DNA of 64,000 bases from Cyanobium sp. FACHB-13342 (GCF_014697415.1 NZ_JACJRT010000007.1:227674-291673), one strand, 5' to 3'; numbered from the stretch's first letter, positions 32,798 to 42,638 are shown. Numbers and translations: made by a program. Notes: a model not told the origin generated them from the letters alone.

Positions 32798-35700
32798 AGC
32801 CCCATCGGCTCCAGATCGAGGCCTTCGGCCCCTACGCCGACCCGGTCGACATCGGTTTCGACGCCCTCAGCCAGGAGGGGCTGTTCCTGATTCACGGCCC
32901 CACCGGCGCCGGCAAGACCTTTCTGCTGGATGCGTTGTGCTTTGCGCTCTATGGCGAGGTATCGGGGGATCGCAGCATCAAGACCCTGCGATCGGATCAC
33001 GCCGATCCGGCGGCGGTGCCGCGGGTGTGCCTGGAGTTTTCCGCTGGGGAGGCCCGCTATCGGGTGGAGCGCTCCCCCGCCTACACCGCCCTGAAGTCCC
33101 GCGGGGCTGGCACCACCGAGAAGGCGGCCCAGGGGGTGCTGTTCCGGCTGGCGGGGAGCGAGTGGGAGCCGATCGCCAGCCGGAGCACCGAGGTGAGCCG
33201 GGAAGTGGAAGGACTGGTGGGGCTGAATGTGGGCCAGTTCCGCCAGGTGATTCTGCTGCCCCAGGGCAAGTTCGCCGAGGTGCTGCGGGCCCGGGCCGAG
33301 GAGCGGGAAGCCCTGCTCAAAACCCTCTTCGACACCGTGATCTACGAGCAGGCCGCCGGTTGGCTCGACGACAGGGCCAAGGCCGGCCGCATCGCCGTGG
33401 CCGAACAGACCCGGGCCCAGGAGGTGCTGCGGCGCCAGGCTGCCCACACCTGGAGCCCCTACGCCCCGGAGAGCGAAGCCGAGGCCGAACCCGCCACCCA
33501 GGCCGATCTGGAGCGCCTGGTGGAGCGGATCGGCGCCGTGGTGGCGAGCACGGAGGCCGGCCTCAAGCAGGCCAGCGCTCACCTGGACGGGGCCCAAACA
33601 GCCCAGGCGGCGATGGACAAGCTGGCGGACCGCTGGGATCGCCGGGCCGTGGCCCGCACCCGGCTGACGGACCTGGAGGCCAAGCAGCCGGCGGTGCAGG
33701 ACTACCGCCAGCGCCTGGGCCGGGCCGAGCGGGCGGAGCAGCTGCGGCCGAGCGTGGAGGCTGAACGGCAGGCCCGGGAGGCGCTGGCCACCCTGCAGAG
33801 CGGCCTCCAGAGCCAGCGCCTGGAAACGATCCGGGCCCGGGATGGGGCCAGGGCCCTGCCGCTCTCCGTGGAAGCCCTCGATCTGATGGCGCTGCCCAGC
33901 CTGGACGCCCTGGCGGCTGCCCGCAGTGACCTGGCGGTGCGGCGAACCGAAGTGGCGGCCCTGGTCAGCCAGGCCCAGGAGGCGGAGCAGGCCCGGGCCA
34001 AGGCGGCGGCGGCCCGCAGCGCCGCGGGCCAGGCGGAGGAACGCCTCAACCGCAGCGTCGCCGACCGGGAGCGACGGCAGCAGAGCCGCCAGGTGGCCGC
34101 TGAGGGGTTGGCCCAGGCCCGCTCGGCGGGGGATCAGCTCAACGGCCTGGAGCGGGCCGCCCAGGAGTGCCTCGAACGCGCCCGGGCAGCGGAGGCCCTG
34201 GCCGGAGCCCAGCAGCGCGAACGGGACAGCCTTGCCGCCAAGGGGCGGGCCGACCGGCAACTCGCCGAAGCCCAGGCGGCCCTCGAGGCGTGCCGGCGGC
34301 GTCAGATCGCGGGCATGGCGGCCCAACTGGCCGGGGGCCTGGAACCAGGGGCACCGTGCCCCGTGTGCGGCGCCCTGGACCATCCCGCCCCCGCCCAAGC
34401 CACGGATCCGGCCAGCACGGATGCGGCACTCGCGGCAGCGGAGCAGGCGGTACAAGCCGCCAGCCGGGCTGCTGAGGCGGCCGCGGTGGCCGTGGCGCAA
34501 GCCCAGGGGGACTGCAAGGCGGTGCTGGAGAAAGCCGGCGTGGCCGCAACGGATCCCGAGGCGGCCGCAGAGGCCGCTCGGGCAGCGGCGGCGGCCCTCG
34601 CCGCAGCCCAGGGGCTGGCGGCCCAGGCCAGCAGCCTGGAGCTGGCGATCCAGGCCGACGACCAGGCGTTGCAAACCCTGCAGGACACGATCCAGAGCGC
34701 CGGCACGGAGCTGGCCCTGCAGACGCGGAGTGCCGTCGAAGCCAGCGAGCGGGCCACCAACCTGGGCGCCGCGATCAGCCGGGACCTGGGTGAGGGCGTC
34801 GATCCCCTGCAGGTGCTGCAGGGTTTCGGGCCCCTGGAGACGGCCCTGAAACACCTCGCCACCAGCACCGCAGCCAGCACCGCGGCCGCGAGTCGGCTGG
34901 AGCAGGCCTCAGGCCGCCTGACCCAGGACCTGGCCGCATCGGAGTTCGCCGATGGCCAGGCCGTGCAGGAGGCTCTGAAGGACGACAGCGTGCGTCAGCA
35001 CTGGGCCCAACGCATCCAGGCCTACGAGACCGAGGTCATCGAACTCAAGGGGCTACTGGCCAGCGCCGATCTGGCCGACCTGCCGGAGCAGCGGCCCGAC
35101 ACCGCCGCCGCCCAGGCCGCCACGGCCGCGGCCGATCGGGCCCGAATGGAAGCCACCCGGCGCGACACCCAGGCCCGGGGAGCCCAGGCCGAGATCCAGC
35201 GGCTCGCCGGCGAGCACCGCCTGGGGGCCGAGGCCCTGGCCGGCGTCCAGGAACGGGCCCAGCTGCTCAGCGGCGTGGCTGACCGCTGCCAGGGCCGGGC
35301 CACTCCCTACATCTCCCTGCAGCGCTGGGTGCTCTCGGCCTACCTGGGGGACATCTGCAGCTATGCCAACCAACGGCTGGAGTTGATGACCTCCGGCCGC
35401 TACCAACTGCGACTCACCGATGGCGGCAGCCGGGGTGGACGGCAAGCGGGCCTTGGCTTGCGGGTGCTCGATGCCTATACCGGCGAGGAGCGGGAGGTGA
35501 GCAGCCTCTCGGGGGGCGAGACCTTCCAGGCCTCCCTGGCCCTGGCCCTCGGGGTCGCCGACACGGTGCAGGCCCATGCGGGCGGGGTGCGGCTGGAGGC
35601 CCTGTTCATCGATGAGGGCTTCGGCACCCTGGATCCCGACAACCTGCAGCTGGCGATGGACGAACTCGACCGGCTGCGGGAGGGTGGCCGCATGATCGGC

Positions 35701-35811
35701 ATCATCAGCCACGTGGGCGGCCTCCGGGAGCGCATCCGCTGCGGCATCGAGGTGCTCGCCAGCGACCGGGGCTCCACCGTGCGGGTCGGCAGCATGGGGG
35801 AGCCCCGCTGA
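32794..35811 (+). CDS. sbcC: Exonuclease SbcCD, ATPase subunit SbcC
   Basis: A 1005-residue Rad50-like ATPase. Walker A is HGPTGAGKT (near residues 35-43). Two long Ala/Glu/Arg/Gln-rich coiled-coil arms (roughly 180-500 and 560-850) flank the zinc hook CPVCG near residue 525. The C-terminal signature is LSGGETFQASLALALG, and Walker B is LFIDEGFGTLD. The GTG start overlaps the sbcD stop. The complex processes double-strand breaks and palindromes. Intact and of normal length. Confidence 0.95.
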   Translation: MKPHRLQIEAFGPYADPVDIGFDALSQEGLFLIHGPTGAGKTFLLDALCFALYGEVSGDRSIKTLRSDHADPAAVPRVCLEFSAGEARYRVERSPAYTALKSRGAGTTEKAAQGVLFRLAGSEWEPIASRSTEVSREVEGLVGLNVGQFRQVILLPQGKFAEVLRARAEEREALLKTLFDTVIYEQAAGWLDDRAKAGRIAVAEQTRAQEVLRRQAAHTWSPYAPESEAEAEPATQADLERLVERIGAVVASTEAGLKQASAHLDGAQTAQAAMDKLADRWDRRAVARTRLTDLEAKQPAVQDYRQRLGRAERAEQLRPSVEAERQAREALATLQSGLQSQRLETIRARDGARALPLSVEALDLMALPSLDALAAARSDLAVRRTEVAALVSQAQEAEQARAKAAAARSAAGQAEERLNRSVADRERRQQSRQVAAEGLAQARSAGDQLNGLERAAQECLERARAAEALAGAQQRERDSLAAKGRADRQLAEAQAALEACRRRQIAGMAAQLAGGLEPGAPCPVCGALDHPAPAQATDPASTDAALAAAEQAVQAASRAAEAAAVAVAQAQGDCKAVLEKAGVAATDPEAAAEAARAAAAALAAAQGLAAQASSLELAIQADDQALQTLQDTIQSAGTELALQTRSAVEASERATNLGAAISRDLGEGVDPLQVLQGFGPLETALKHLATSTAASTAAASRLEQASGRLTQDLAASEFADGQAVQEALKDDSVRQHWAQRIQAYETEVIELKGLLASADLADLPEQRPDTAAAQAATAAADRARMEATRRDTQARGAQAEIQRLAGEHRLGAEALAGVQERAQLLSGVADRCQGRATPYISLQRWVLSAYLGDICSYANQRLELMTSGRYQLRLTDGGSRGGRQAGLGLRVLDAYTGEEREVSSLSGGETFQASLALALGVADTVQAHAGGVRLEALFIDEGFGTLDPDNLQLAMDELDRLREGGRMIGIISHVGGLRERIRCGIEVLASDRGSTVRVGSMGEPR

Positions 35812-35861
35812 AGGCGCTCAGTGACAGGGCGCCATCAGCGGCCAGCAACGGCGGAACGGGA

Positions 35862-35932
<71 letters not shown>

Positions 35933-35935
35933 AGC

Positions 35936-35949
35936 AGTACAGATGTACG
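35936..35949. promoter_or_regulatory. LexA-like palindrome upstream of tRNA-Gly
   Basis: AGTACAGATGTACG matches the cyanobacterial LexA consensus RGTACNNNDGTWCB exactly. It lies 4 bp from the 5' end of the tRNA-Gly gene and 57 bp upstream of the divergent transporter gene. It may also act as the tRNA promoter core, so function is uncertain. Confidence 0.4.
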
Positions 35950-36005
35950 TGCCGCCTCCGGTTCGCCGCCTCCGCCGGGGGCCCGAAACCTGAAGCTGCT
36001 GCATT

Positions 36006-37427
36006 ATGGCCTGCGCCCCCAGCTCGCCACCGCCGCCCTTGACGCCTGAATCCCAAGCGGCAGCCCCTGCATCCCTAGGGAAGGGGGCCCGGCGGCGGCT
36101 GGTCTGGAGCTATGGCCTGGGCGACATCGGCACCGGCATGGCGGCCACCCAGCTGGGCTTCTATCTGTTTGTCTTCTACACCGCCGTGGTGGGGCTGCCG
36201 GCCTGGATGGCCGGCCTGGTGCTGATGGTGCTCAAGGTGTGGGACGGCATCAACGATCCCCTGGTGGGCTGGCTGAGCGACCACAGCAAGCATCCCTGGG
36301 GCCCCCGTCTGCCCTGGATGGCCGGCAGCGCCATCCCCCTCGGCCTGGCCCTCGTGGCCATGTGGTGGGTCCCACCCGGCGGGGACTGGCAGAAGTTCAC
36401 CGTGCTGGTGGCGATCCAATTGGTGGCGATGGCTCTGTACACCTGCGTCAACCTCCCCTATTCCGCCCTCGCCTCCGAACTCACCAGCTCCACCCAGCTG
36501 CGCACCGAGCTCAATGCCAGCCGCTTCACCGGGTCGATCCTGGCGGGCCTGGCGGGCCTGGTCCTCGGCGCCCTGCTGCTCGGACAGGGAGCCACGGGGT
36601 ACCTCCGTATGGGCCTGGTGTCCGGGCTCACCCTGACGGTGTTCACCCTGCTGTGCTGCTGGGGCCTGGCCCCCTTTGCCCGCAGCTGCCAGCGACCCAC
36701 CGGCCAGCCCGAACCGATCCGCCACCAGCTGCGTCGGATCGCCGGCAACCCACGCTTCGTCAAAGTGCTGGGGCTCTACCTGCTGCTGTGGTGTGCCCTG
36801 CAGCTGATGCAGCCCGTGTCGCTGATCTTCCTGGCGGTGGTGATGCACCTGCCGGAGAGCTGGAGCACCTGGATCCTGATCCCCTTCCAGCTCAGCGCCC
36901 TGGCCGGACTGCAGCTCTGGAGCCGGGTGGCGGGCCGCCATGGTCGCGTCTGTGCCCTGCGCTGGGGCACGGGCCTGTGGATCGCCGGTTGCGTCGGGGC
37001 CACCCTGCTGATCCCCCTGGATGCCAACACCGCGCCCCTGGCCAGCGTCAGCAATGGCATCGGCGTGGGCCTGCTGCTGCTCACGATCATGGTGACCGGC
37101 CTCGGAGCCTCCACCGCCTACCTGATTCCCTGGGCCCTGTTGCCCGATGCGGTCGACGCCGACCCTGACAAGCCCGCCGGGCTCTACACCGCCTGGATGG
37201 TGGTGACCCAGAAACTGGGCATCGGCGTGGCCGTGTTCGCCCTCGGCAACGTGCTGAGCCTGAGTGGCTACCAAGCCAGCGCAGGCCTGGTGCAACCGGG
37301 CACCGCCCTTGCCACCATCCGCCTCTGCATGGGTCTGATTCCGGCCGTGCTGATCGTCGTGGGCCTCCTGGTGATGCGACGCTGGCCTGAGAAAGGCCTG
37401 CATCTCCACCGGCCCGCTTCGCCATGA
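36006..37427 (+). CDS. MFS transporter of the GPH (MelB-like) cation symporter type
   Basis: A 473-residue membrane protein with about 12 helices. LVWSYGLGDIGTGMAATQLG, then KVWDGINDPLVGWLSDHS and NLPYSALASELTS are signatures of the glycoside-pentoside-hexuronide:cation symporter family (MelB). The Asp residues in WDGINDPLVG form the usual cation site. The substrate cannot be deduced. It is divergent from tRNA-Gly and followed 30 bp later by the MlaE-type permease gene. Confidence 0.85.
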   Translation: MACAPSSPPPPLTPESQAAAPASLGKGARRRLVWSYGLGDIGTGMAATQLGFYLFVFYTAVVGLPAWMAGLVLMVLKVWDGINDPLVGWLSDHSKHPWGPRLPWMAGSAIPLGLALVAMWWVPPGGDWQKFTVLVAIQLVAMALYTCVNLPYSALASELTSSTQLRTELNASRFTGSILAGLAGLVLGALLLGQGATGYLRMGLVSGLTLTVFTLLCCWGLAPFARSCQRPTGQPEPIRHQLRRIAGNPRFVKVLGLYLLLWCALQLMQPVSLIFLAVVMHLPESWSTWILIPFQLSALAGLQLWSRVAGRHGRVCALRWGTGLWIAGCVGATLLIPLDANTAPLASVSNGIGVGLLLLTIMVTGLGASTAYLIPWALLPDAVDADPDKPAGLYTAWMVVTQKLGIGVAVFALGNVLSLSGYQASAGLVQPGTALATIRLCMGLIPAVLIVVGLLVMRRWPEKGLHLHRPASP

Positions 37428-37457
37428 CCGGCCCCCAGCCATGACAGCCCTCCAGCC

Positions 37458-38222
37458 ATGAAGCGTCCCGTCTGGCTGAAGGCCCCCCGCTGGCTGCTGC
37501 GCTTGGGGGCCAGCCTGCTGATCGGTGGCCAGGCGATGAGCGCTGTGGCCAAGGGGCGCATCGGCTTCAACGACCTGATGCAGGAGCTGATGGAAGCCGG
37601 GCCCGGCAGCTTCCTGATCGTGCTGATCACCGCCCTGGCGGCCGGCACCGTGTTCAACATCCAGGTGGCAGCGGAGTTGTCCAAACAGGGGGCCAGTGCC
37701 ACGGTGGGCGGCCTGCTGGCCCTCGGGCTGTCAAGGGAAATCGCTCCGCTGCTCACCGCCACCCTGCTCACCGGCAAGGTGGCCACGGCCTATGCAGCCC
37801 AGATCGGCACCATGAAGGTGACCGAACAGATCGACGCCATCACCATGCTGCGCACCGACCCGGTGGAGTACCTGGTGGTGCCCCGGGTTGTGGCCATGGT
37901 GATCATGGCGCCGGTGCAATGCCTGCTCTTCTTCTGGGTGGGGATCTGGTCCGGCCAGGTGAGCAGCACCCTGCTGTACAGCATTCCCCCCGCGGTGTTC
38001 TGGAACTCGGTGCGCACCTGGATGGAGCCCGACGACCTGCCATCGATGCTGTTGAAGGCGGTGGTCTTCGGCCTGCAGATCGCCGTGATTGCCTGCGGCT
38101 GGGGGCTCACCACCCGGGGCGGTCCCAAGGAGGTGGGCACCAGCACCACCGGCGCCGTGGTGATGATCCTGGTCACCGTCGCCCTGATGGACGCCCTGCT
38201 CACCAAACTGCTGTTCAGCTGA
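37458..38222 (+). CDS. ycf63: MlaE/Ycf63 family ABC transporter permease
   Basis: A 254-residue integral membrane protein with five or so helices. The core LSREIAPLLTATLLTGKVATAYAAQIGTM is broken here only by family variation and includes the EQIDA motif (KVTEQIDAITML, near 134-145). MlaE/TGD1-type permeases move phospholipids between membranes with an MlaD substrate-binding protein and an MlaF ATPase, which are not nearby. The next gene starts within its stop codon (TGATG). Confidence 0.9.
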   Translation: MKRPVWLKAPRWLLRLGASLLIGGQAMSAVAKGRIGFNDLMQELMEAGPGSFLIVLITALAAGTVFNIQVAAELSKQGASATVGGLLALGLSREIAPLLTATLLTGKVATAYAAQIGTMKVTEQIDAITMLRTDPVEYLVVPRVVAMVIMAPVQCLLFFWVGIWSGQVSSTLLYSIPPAVFWNSVRTWMEPDDLPSMLLKAVVFGLQIAVIACGWGLTTRGGPKEVGTSTTGAVVMILVTVALMDALLTKLLFS

Positions 38223-38656
38223 TGACTGCCCTCTCTCCTGGATCCAGCGGCGTGGTGTTGGCCCCGCGCATCGGCGTGCCCCTCGGGGTGATCGTGTTGG
38301 GACTGGCCTGCCTTGGCCTGTGGCCGTTCTGGGGCGGCGCCCCCTGGCTGAGTTTGGGAGTGGCCCTGTTTGGCCTGTTTCTGCTGCTGCAGACCTGGCT
38401 GCTGCGGCTGGAGTTCGGCCCGGATGCCCTGTTGGTGTGGCGTCAGCAGAGCCTGCTGCGCCGCTTCCCCTATGCCGCCTGGTTGGGCTGGACACTCTTC
38501 TGGCCAGGACTACCGGTGCTGTTCTATTTCCGTGAACAGGCCAGCATCCATCTGCTGCCAGTGCTCTTCGATGCCGCCACACTGCGCGAGCAACTGGAGC
38601 AGCACCTGAGCCAGCCCAGCCCCCCGGAGCGTTCCGATCCCCCCAGCGATGCCTGA
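38222..38656 (+). CDS. DUF3119 family membrane protein
   Basis: A 144-residue protein. Two membrane helices (about residues 18-60) are followed by a PH-like region (LLRRFPYAAWLGWTLFWPG, PVLFYFREQASIHLLPVLFD). This is the DUF3119 family, conserved in cyanobacteria next to the MlaE-type gene, as here. Overlap with neighbours on both sides indicates one operon. The function is unknown; a link with lipid transport is inferred. Confidence 0.75.
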   Translation: MTALSPGSSGVVLAPRIGVPLGVIVLGLACLGLWPFWGGAPWLSLGVALFGLFLLLQTWLLRLEFGPDALLVWRQQSLLRRFPYAAWLGWTLFWPGLPVLFYFREQASIHLLPVLFDAATLREQLEQHLSQPSPPERSDPPSDA

Positions 38657-39587
38657 CGACCCCAGCCCTGCCGACCCCAGTCTTGAAGAGGCAAGCTCTC
38701 CAGGGCCCGGCCCCGATGCCGCCAGCTCCGAACCCGACTGGCCGGCGTTGGCCCTCACCGAACTGCGCCAACGGCGGCAGGCCCTGCAGGAGGAGATTCA
38801 GCAACTCGAAAGCCGCCGCAGCCTGATCCAGAAGGAGATCGAAAGCAGCTTTGCGGGCCAGGCCGATGCGGTGGCGCGGCGCCTCAAGGGCTTCCAGGAC
38901 TACCTGGTGGGCGCCCTGCAGGATCTGGCCGTGGCGGCCGAACAGGTGGACCTGGTGCCCCAGCAGGTGCTGGTGCAGCCCTCCCCCCTCGACCAGGCCA
39001 GCAGCGTCCCCCCCGCCCCCGAACCCGGCACTCCAGTCGCCGCGGCGGGGCTGTTCAGCCAGGACGAAGCCCTGATCCGCGAGCGCTTGGCGGGCTTCGG
39101 CGGCCAGCCGGATTTCTACGCCGATCCCTGGCAGCTGCGCCGCACCCTCGAACCCAGTGGCGCCTCCCTGCTCGACGATTGGTTTCTGGGGCAAGGGGGC
39201 CGGGGTGCCCAACCCAGCTGCGGGAGCCGCAGCCGCAATGCCCTGGTCACCGCCGCCGCCATCGCCATCCTCGGCGAGCTCTATGGCGAGCGATTCCAGA
39301 CCCTGGTGCTGGCGGGCCAGCCCGAGCGCCTGGGGGAATGGCGCCGGGGCCTGCAGGACTGCCTGGGCCTGTCGCGGGAGGATTTCGGCCCCACCAGCGG
39401 CATCGTGCTGTTCGAACGGGCCGATGCGCTGGTGGAGCGGGCCGACCGCCTTGAAGAGCGGGGCGAGCTGCCCTTCATCGTGGTGGATGCGGGCGAGCAG
39501 GTGATCGACATCCCGATCCTGCAGTTCCCGGTATGGCTGGCCTTCGCCGCCGGTCCCGGCGAACTCGCCAGCGACGAGTCCTACTGA
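38649..39587 (+). CDS. DUF3086 family protein
   Basis: A 312-residue cyanobacterial protein. It has an acidic Pro/Ser-rich N terminus, a coiled coil (about residues 38-72, LRQRRQALQEEIQQLESRR broken at family positions), a low-complexity linker, and a C-terminal domain with GFGGQPDFYADPWQLRRTL and VVDAGEQVIDIPILQFPVWL. It overlaps the DUF3119 gene by 8 bp and precedes plsY by 10 bp. The function is unknown. Confidence 0.8.
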   Translation: MPDDPSPADPSLEEASSPGPGPDAASSEPDWPALALTELRQRRQALQEEIQQLESRRSLIQKEIESSFAGQADAVARRLKGFQDYLVGALQDLAVAAEQVDLVPQQVLVQPSPLDQASSVPPAPEPGTPVAAAGLFSQDEALIRERLAGFGGQPDFYADPWQLRRTLEPSGASLLDDWFLGQGGRGAQPSCGSRSRNALVTAAAIAILGELYGERFQTLVLAGQPERLGEWRRGLQDCLGLSREDFGPTSGIVLFERADALVERADRLEERGELPFIVVDAGEQVIDIPILQFPVWLAFAAGPGELASDESY

Positions 39588-39597
39588 CCTCCCTGCC

Positions 39598-40221
39598 ATG
39601 CCCCACCTGATCACCCTGCCCCTGTTGCTTGCCGGCTACCTGCTGGGCTCCATCCCCAGCGGCTACCTGGCGGGCCGCTGGCTGGCTGGCCTCGACATTC
39701 GCCGCGAAGGCTCCGGCTCCACCGGCGCCACCAACGTGCTGCGGGTGGTGGGCAAGGGCCCGGCCTTGGTGGTGTTTCTGGTGGACGTGCTCAAGGGCAG
39801 CGCCGCCGTGCTCCTGGCCAAGGCCGTGCTCGATCCCTACGGGGTTGGCGTGGTGCTGACCGGCCTGGCGGCTCTGGCTGGTCACATCTGGCCGGTATGG
39901 CTGGGCTGGAAGGGGGGCAAGGCCGTGGCCACGGGGCTGGGCATGCTGTTGGGGCTCACCTGGCCGGTGGGCCTGGCCTGCTTCGGCATCTTCCTGGCGG
40001 TGCTGAGCCTGAGCCGGATCGTGTCGCTATCGAGCGTGGTGGCCGCCCTGGCCCTGCCCCTGCTGATGCTGGGCTGGTTCGCCGACCAGGGCCTGGGCCT
40101 GCGCTGGCCCTACCTGGCCCTGGCCCTGCTCACCACCGTGCTGGTGGTGTGGCGCCACCGCAGCAACATCCAACGGCTGCTGGCTGGCACCGAACCCCAA
40201 TTGGGTGCCCCGAAAGGCTGA
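39598..40221 (+). CDS. plsY: Glycerol-3-phosphate acyltransferase PlsY
   Basis: A 207-residue membrane enzyme that acylates glycerol-3-phosphate from acyl-phosphate, the first step of phospholipid synthesis. The motifs are GSIPSGYLAGRW (near residues 17-28), GSGSTGATNVLR (near 38-50) and GWKGGKAVATGLG (near 101-113). It has five to seven helices and normal length. It ends the lipid-related cluster. Confidence 0.95.
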   Translation: MPHLITLPLLLAGYLLGSIPSGYLAGRWLAGLDIRREGSGSTGATNVLRVVGKGPALVVFLVDVLKGSAAVLLAKAVLDPYGVGVVLTGLAALAGHIWPVWLGWKGGKAVATGLGMLLGLTWPVGLACFGIFLAVLSLSRIVSLSSVVAALALPLLMLGWFADQGLGLRWPYLALALLTTVLVVWRHRSNIQRLLAGTEPQLGAPKG

Positions 40222-40248
40222 GGCCGGCGCCCCACAACCCAACCACCC

Positions 40249-41040
40249 TCAGGCCAGCTCGCGACTGCGCTGGGCGGCCGCCACCACGGCCTCGATCAGG
40301 GCGGACCGCAAACCAGCCTGCTCAAGCTGGCGCAAGCCGGCGATGGTGGTGCCGCCGGGGGAACTCACCATGTCCTTGAGCTCACCGGGGTGGAGATCCC
40401 GCTCCAGCATCAGGGCCGCACTGCCGGCCAGGGTGCGGTGGGCCAGCCGCTGGGCCAGCAACCGCGGCAAGCCAGCCGCCACGGCGCCATCGGCCAGGGC
40501 TTCGGCCACCACCGCCACAAAGGCCGGTCCGGAGGAGGTGAGGGCCAGAAACGCATCCAGCTGGGGTTCGGGGAGCTCATGCACCTCCCCCACCTGAACG
40601 AACAGCTGCCGCACCCACTGGCGCTGGTCTGGGTCGACGCCCGCCCCAAAGGCCAGGCCGGTGAGCCCGGCCCGCACCAGGGCGGGGGTGTTGGGCACGG
40701 CGCGCACGCACTGGCGCTGCGGGAAGAGGCGCTGCAGCCGCTCCAGGGTGACCCCCGCCAGCACCGAGATCAGCAGACCAGCCGAACCCCCAGCGGCGGC
40801 CTCGGCCGCCAACTCCAGCTGCTGGGGCTTAACCGCCAGCAGCACCGCCGGCGCGGCCCAGGCGGCGGCGGGATCGGTGTCCACAGCCAGGCCATGGGAC
40901 TGGCGCAGGGCTGCTGCGGAAGCCTCGCTGGCCACCACGGCCCGCACCGCATCGGCCTCCACCAGGCCCGCCTCCAGCAGCGGGAACAACAAAGCCTGGG
41001 CCATGCGGCCCAGGCCCACCACGCCGAAGGTGCGTGTCAC
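40249..41040 (-). CDS. proC: Pyrroline-5-carboxylate reductase
   Basis: A 263-residue NAD(P)H enzyme for the last step of proline synthesis. It starts with the Rossmann motif TFGVVGLGRMAQALLFPLLE, has VLLAVKPQQL, AVPNTPALV and the C-terminal signature ELKDMVSSPGGTTIAGL. The GTG at 41040, 7 bp after sepF, was chosen since it starts just before the conserved strand; the frame is open upstream. Confidence 0.95.
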   Translation of the reverse strand: MTRTFGVVGLGRMAQALLFPLLEAGLVEADAVRAVVASEASAAALRQSHGLAVDTDPAAAWAAPAVLLAVKPQQLELAAEAAAGGSAGLLISVLAGVTLERLQRLFPQRQCVRAVPNTPALVRAGLTGLAFGAGVDPDQRQWVRQLFVQVGEVHELPEPQLDAFLALTSSGPAFVAVVAEALADGAVAAGLPRLLAQRLAHRTLAGSAALMLERDLHPGELKDMVSSPGGTTIAGLRQLEQAGLRSALIEAVVAAAQRSRELA

Positions 41041-41047
41041 GGAGGCC

Positions 41048-41596
41048 CTAGATGGCGGCGTCCTGGCGACCCCAGGCGGGGCTGGGGGCGGCCTCCTGCT
41101 GGGGCTCACTGTCGCGGGCCACGATCGTGGGGGAGGAGGCCTCCTCGCTGGCGGCGGTGGTCACCGTGACGCAGCTGGGGGCAAACAGGAAGATGCTCTC
41201 GCCAACCCGCTCCTGGTGGCCGTCGATGGCGAAGGTGCCGCCAGCCACGAAATCCACGGCGCGCTGGGCCTGATCCGGCTCCATCATCGTGAGGTTGAGG
41301 ATCACGGTCTTGCGCTCGCGCAGCGCCTGGATGGCGCGGGGCATCTCGTCAAAGCTGCGCGGCTCCATCAGGGTCACCTCGGCCGCGGCTGAAGAAAGGC
41401 CGGGCATGCCGATCACGTTGGTACCGGCAAAGGGGTCGTCCGCTGAGAAATCCGAGCTCAGGGCCAGGGCGCTGGAACGGTTGGTGTAGCTGGGCTCAGG
41501 CAGCTCACCACCGTCGTAATCCAGCTCATCGTCGTAGTCGCCATCGAGATAGTCGTCTCCGGAGACAACAGCACGCAGGCGGGAGAACAACGACAC
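41048..41596 (-). CDS. sepF: Cell division protein SepF (Cdv2)
   Basis: A 182-residue protein. The N terminus [13 protein letters not shown] is an amphipathic membrane anchor, followed by an Asp/Tyr-rich linker, and then the SepF fold: [38 protein letters not shown] and [11 protein letters not shown]. SepF tethers FtsZ to the membrane. It lies between pipY and proC, as in many picocyanobacteria. Confidence 0.95.
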   Translation of the reverse strand: MSLFSRLRAVVSGDDYLDGDYDDELDYDGGELPEPSYTNRSSALALSSDFSADDPFAGTNVIGMPGLSSAAAEVTLMEPRSFDEMPRAIQALRERKTVILNLTMMEPDQAQRAVDFVAGGTFAIDGHQERVGESIFLFAPSCVTVTTAASEEASSPTIVARDSEPQQEAAPSPAWGRQDAAI

Positions 41597-41705
41597 GGAG
41601 CGAACCTCTCAGGAAGCTTTCCACCTGAATAGCGTCCCACGCCAATGGTCGCAAGGGTTTCAGCTGTGAAATTGGCGCCACGGCACAGGAGGCCCTGGCC
41701 AGGGA

Positions 41706-42374
41706 TCAGGGCGGCGGTGCGAGTCGCGGCCCAAACAGACCGCTGCCGATGCGCACCCAGGTGCTGCCTGCCGCGGCCGCCTCTGGCCAGTCGCCGCTCA
41801 TGCCCATCGAACGCTCCGGCAGCCCCAGCTCCGTGGCCAGGGCGGCGCACTCGGCAAACAATTCACCCCGCTCCTCCGGCGTGAGCCCGAGGGGGGGCAG
41901 GGTCATCAGCCCAACGGGCCGCAGGGGGGCCAGCCCGGCCAGCTCCGGCCAGTGCCGACGCAGCTCGGCGGGCTCAAAACCGGTCTTGGCGGGATCGGGG
42001 CGGAACTTGACCTGAAACAGCACCGCCGGCTGGCGCTGCTCTTCGGCGGCCAGGCGGGCGAGACGCCGGGCCAACTCAAGGCTGTCGAGGGAGTGGATCG
42101 TGCCGAAATGGCGCACCACACCACGGGCCTTGTTGGCCTGCAAGCGGCCGATGAAATGCCAGTCGAGGGGCTCCAGATCAGCCAACTCCCCCTGCTTGGC
42201 CACAGCCTCCTGCAGCCGGCTCTCGCCAAAGCTGCGCTGGCCAGCGGCCACCGCCTCACGGATCCGGGCCGCCGGCTGACCCTTGCTGACCGCCAACAGG
42301 CGACAGCCCGGCGGCAGCCCGGCGCGCAGAGCGGCCAGCCGCTCCGCCAGGGAATCAGATGAAGGTCTGGTCAA
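41706..42374 (-). CDS. pipY: PLP-binding YggS/PipY family protein
   Basis: A 222-residue TIM-barrel protein: LLAVSKGQPAARIREAV with the PLP lysine, FGESRLQEAVAK, WHFIGRLQANKARGVVR, and GMSGDWPEAAAAGSTWVRIG. The family maintains free pyridoxal phosphate. The start is a TTG at 42374 inside the end of pipX (20 bp overlap), giving close translational coupling. Pairing with pipX is typical of cyanobacteria. Confidence 0.92.
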   Translation of the reverse strand: MTRPSSDSLAERLAALRAGLPPGCRLLAVSKGQPAARIREAVAAGQRSFGESRLQEAVAKQGELADLEPLDWHFIGRLQANKARGVVRHFGTIHSLDSLELARRLARLAAEEQRQPAVLFQVKFRPDPAKTGFEPAELRRHWPELAGLAPLRPVGLMTLPPLGLTPEERGELFAECAALATELGLPERSMGMSGDWPEAAAAGSTWVRIGSGLFGPRLAPPP

Positions 42375-42636
42375 ACAACTGACGCCAGTGGGCGTGAACC
42401 TCCGCGCTTTCACGGCGGGCCCGGGCCAGATTCTGCTCGGCGTAATGGCGGGCATCCATCAGGGGCACCACCTCGAAGGCGGCTCCACGGGGCTGCAGCG
42501 TGACCACAAAGAAAATGCGCTGGGCATAGAGGGTGGCAAACAGATCACGCCCCTCCCCCACCGGAGCCACCCGGTAGAGCATCCCGAACGTCGGATGGTT
42601 GAGATAGCGCTCGTTCGTTACCAAGGTGCTGCTCAC
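42355..42636 (-). CDS. pipX: PII-interacting protein PipX
   Basis: A 93-residue protein with RYLNHPTFGMLYRVAPVGEG, LFATLYAQRIFFVVTLQ and the C-terminal helices up to LFDQTFI, matching PipX. PipX binds PII (GlnB) under nitrogen sufficiency and NtcA under nitrogen limitation as a coactivator. The start is not certain: GTG 42636 is used, TTG 42624 would give exactly 89 residues as in S. elongatus, and TTG 42684 would add three SNPLA-type repeats encoded by the tandem repeat just upstream. Confidence 0.9.
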   Translation of the reverse strand: MSSTLVTNERYLNHPTFGMLYRVAPVGEGRDLFATLYAQRIFFVVTLQPRGAAFEVVPLMDARHYAEQNLARARRESAEVHAHWRQLFDQTFI

Positions 42637-42638
42637 CG

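Noticed and set aside
32713..34854. 713-residue minus-strand frame opposite sbcC
   Set aside because: Shadow of the Ala/Glu-rich coiled-coil region of SbcC; no domain of its own.
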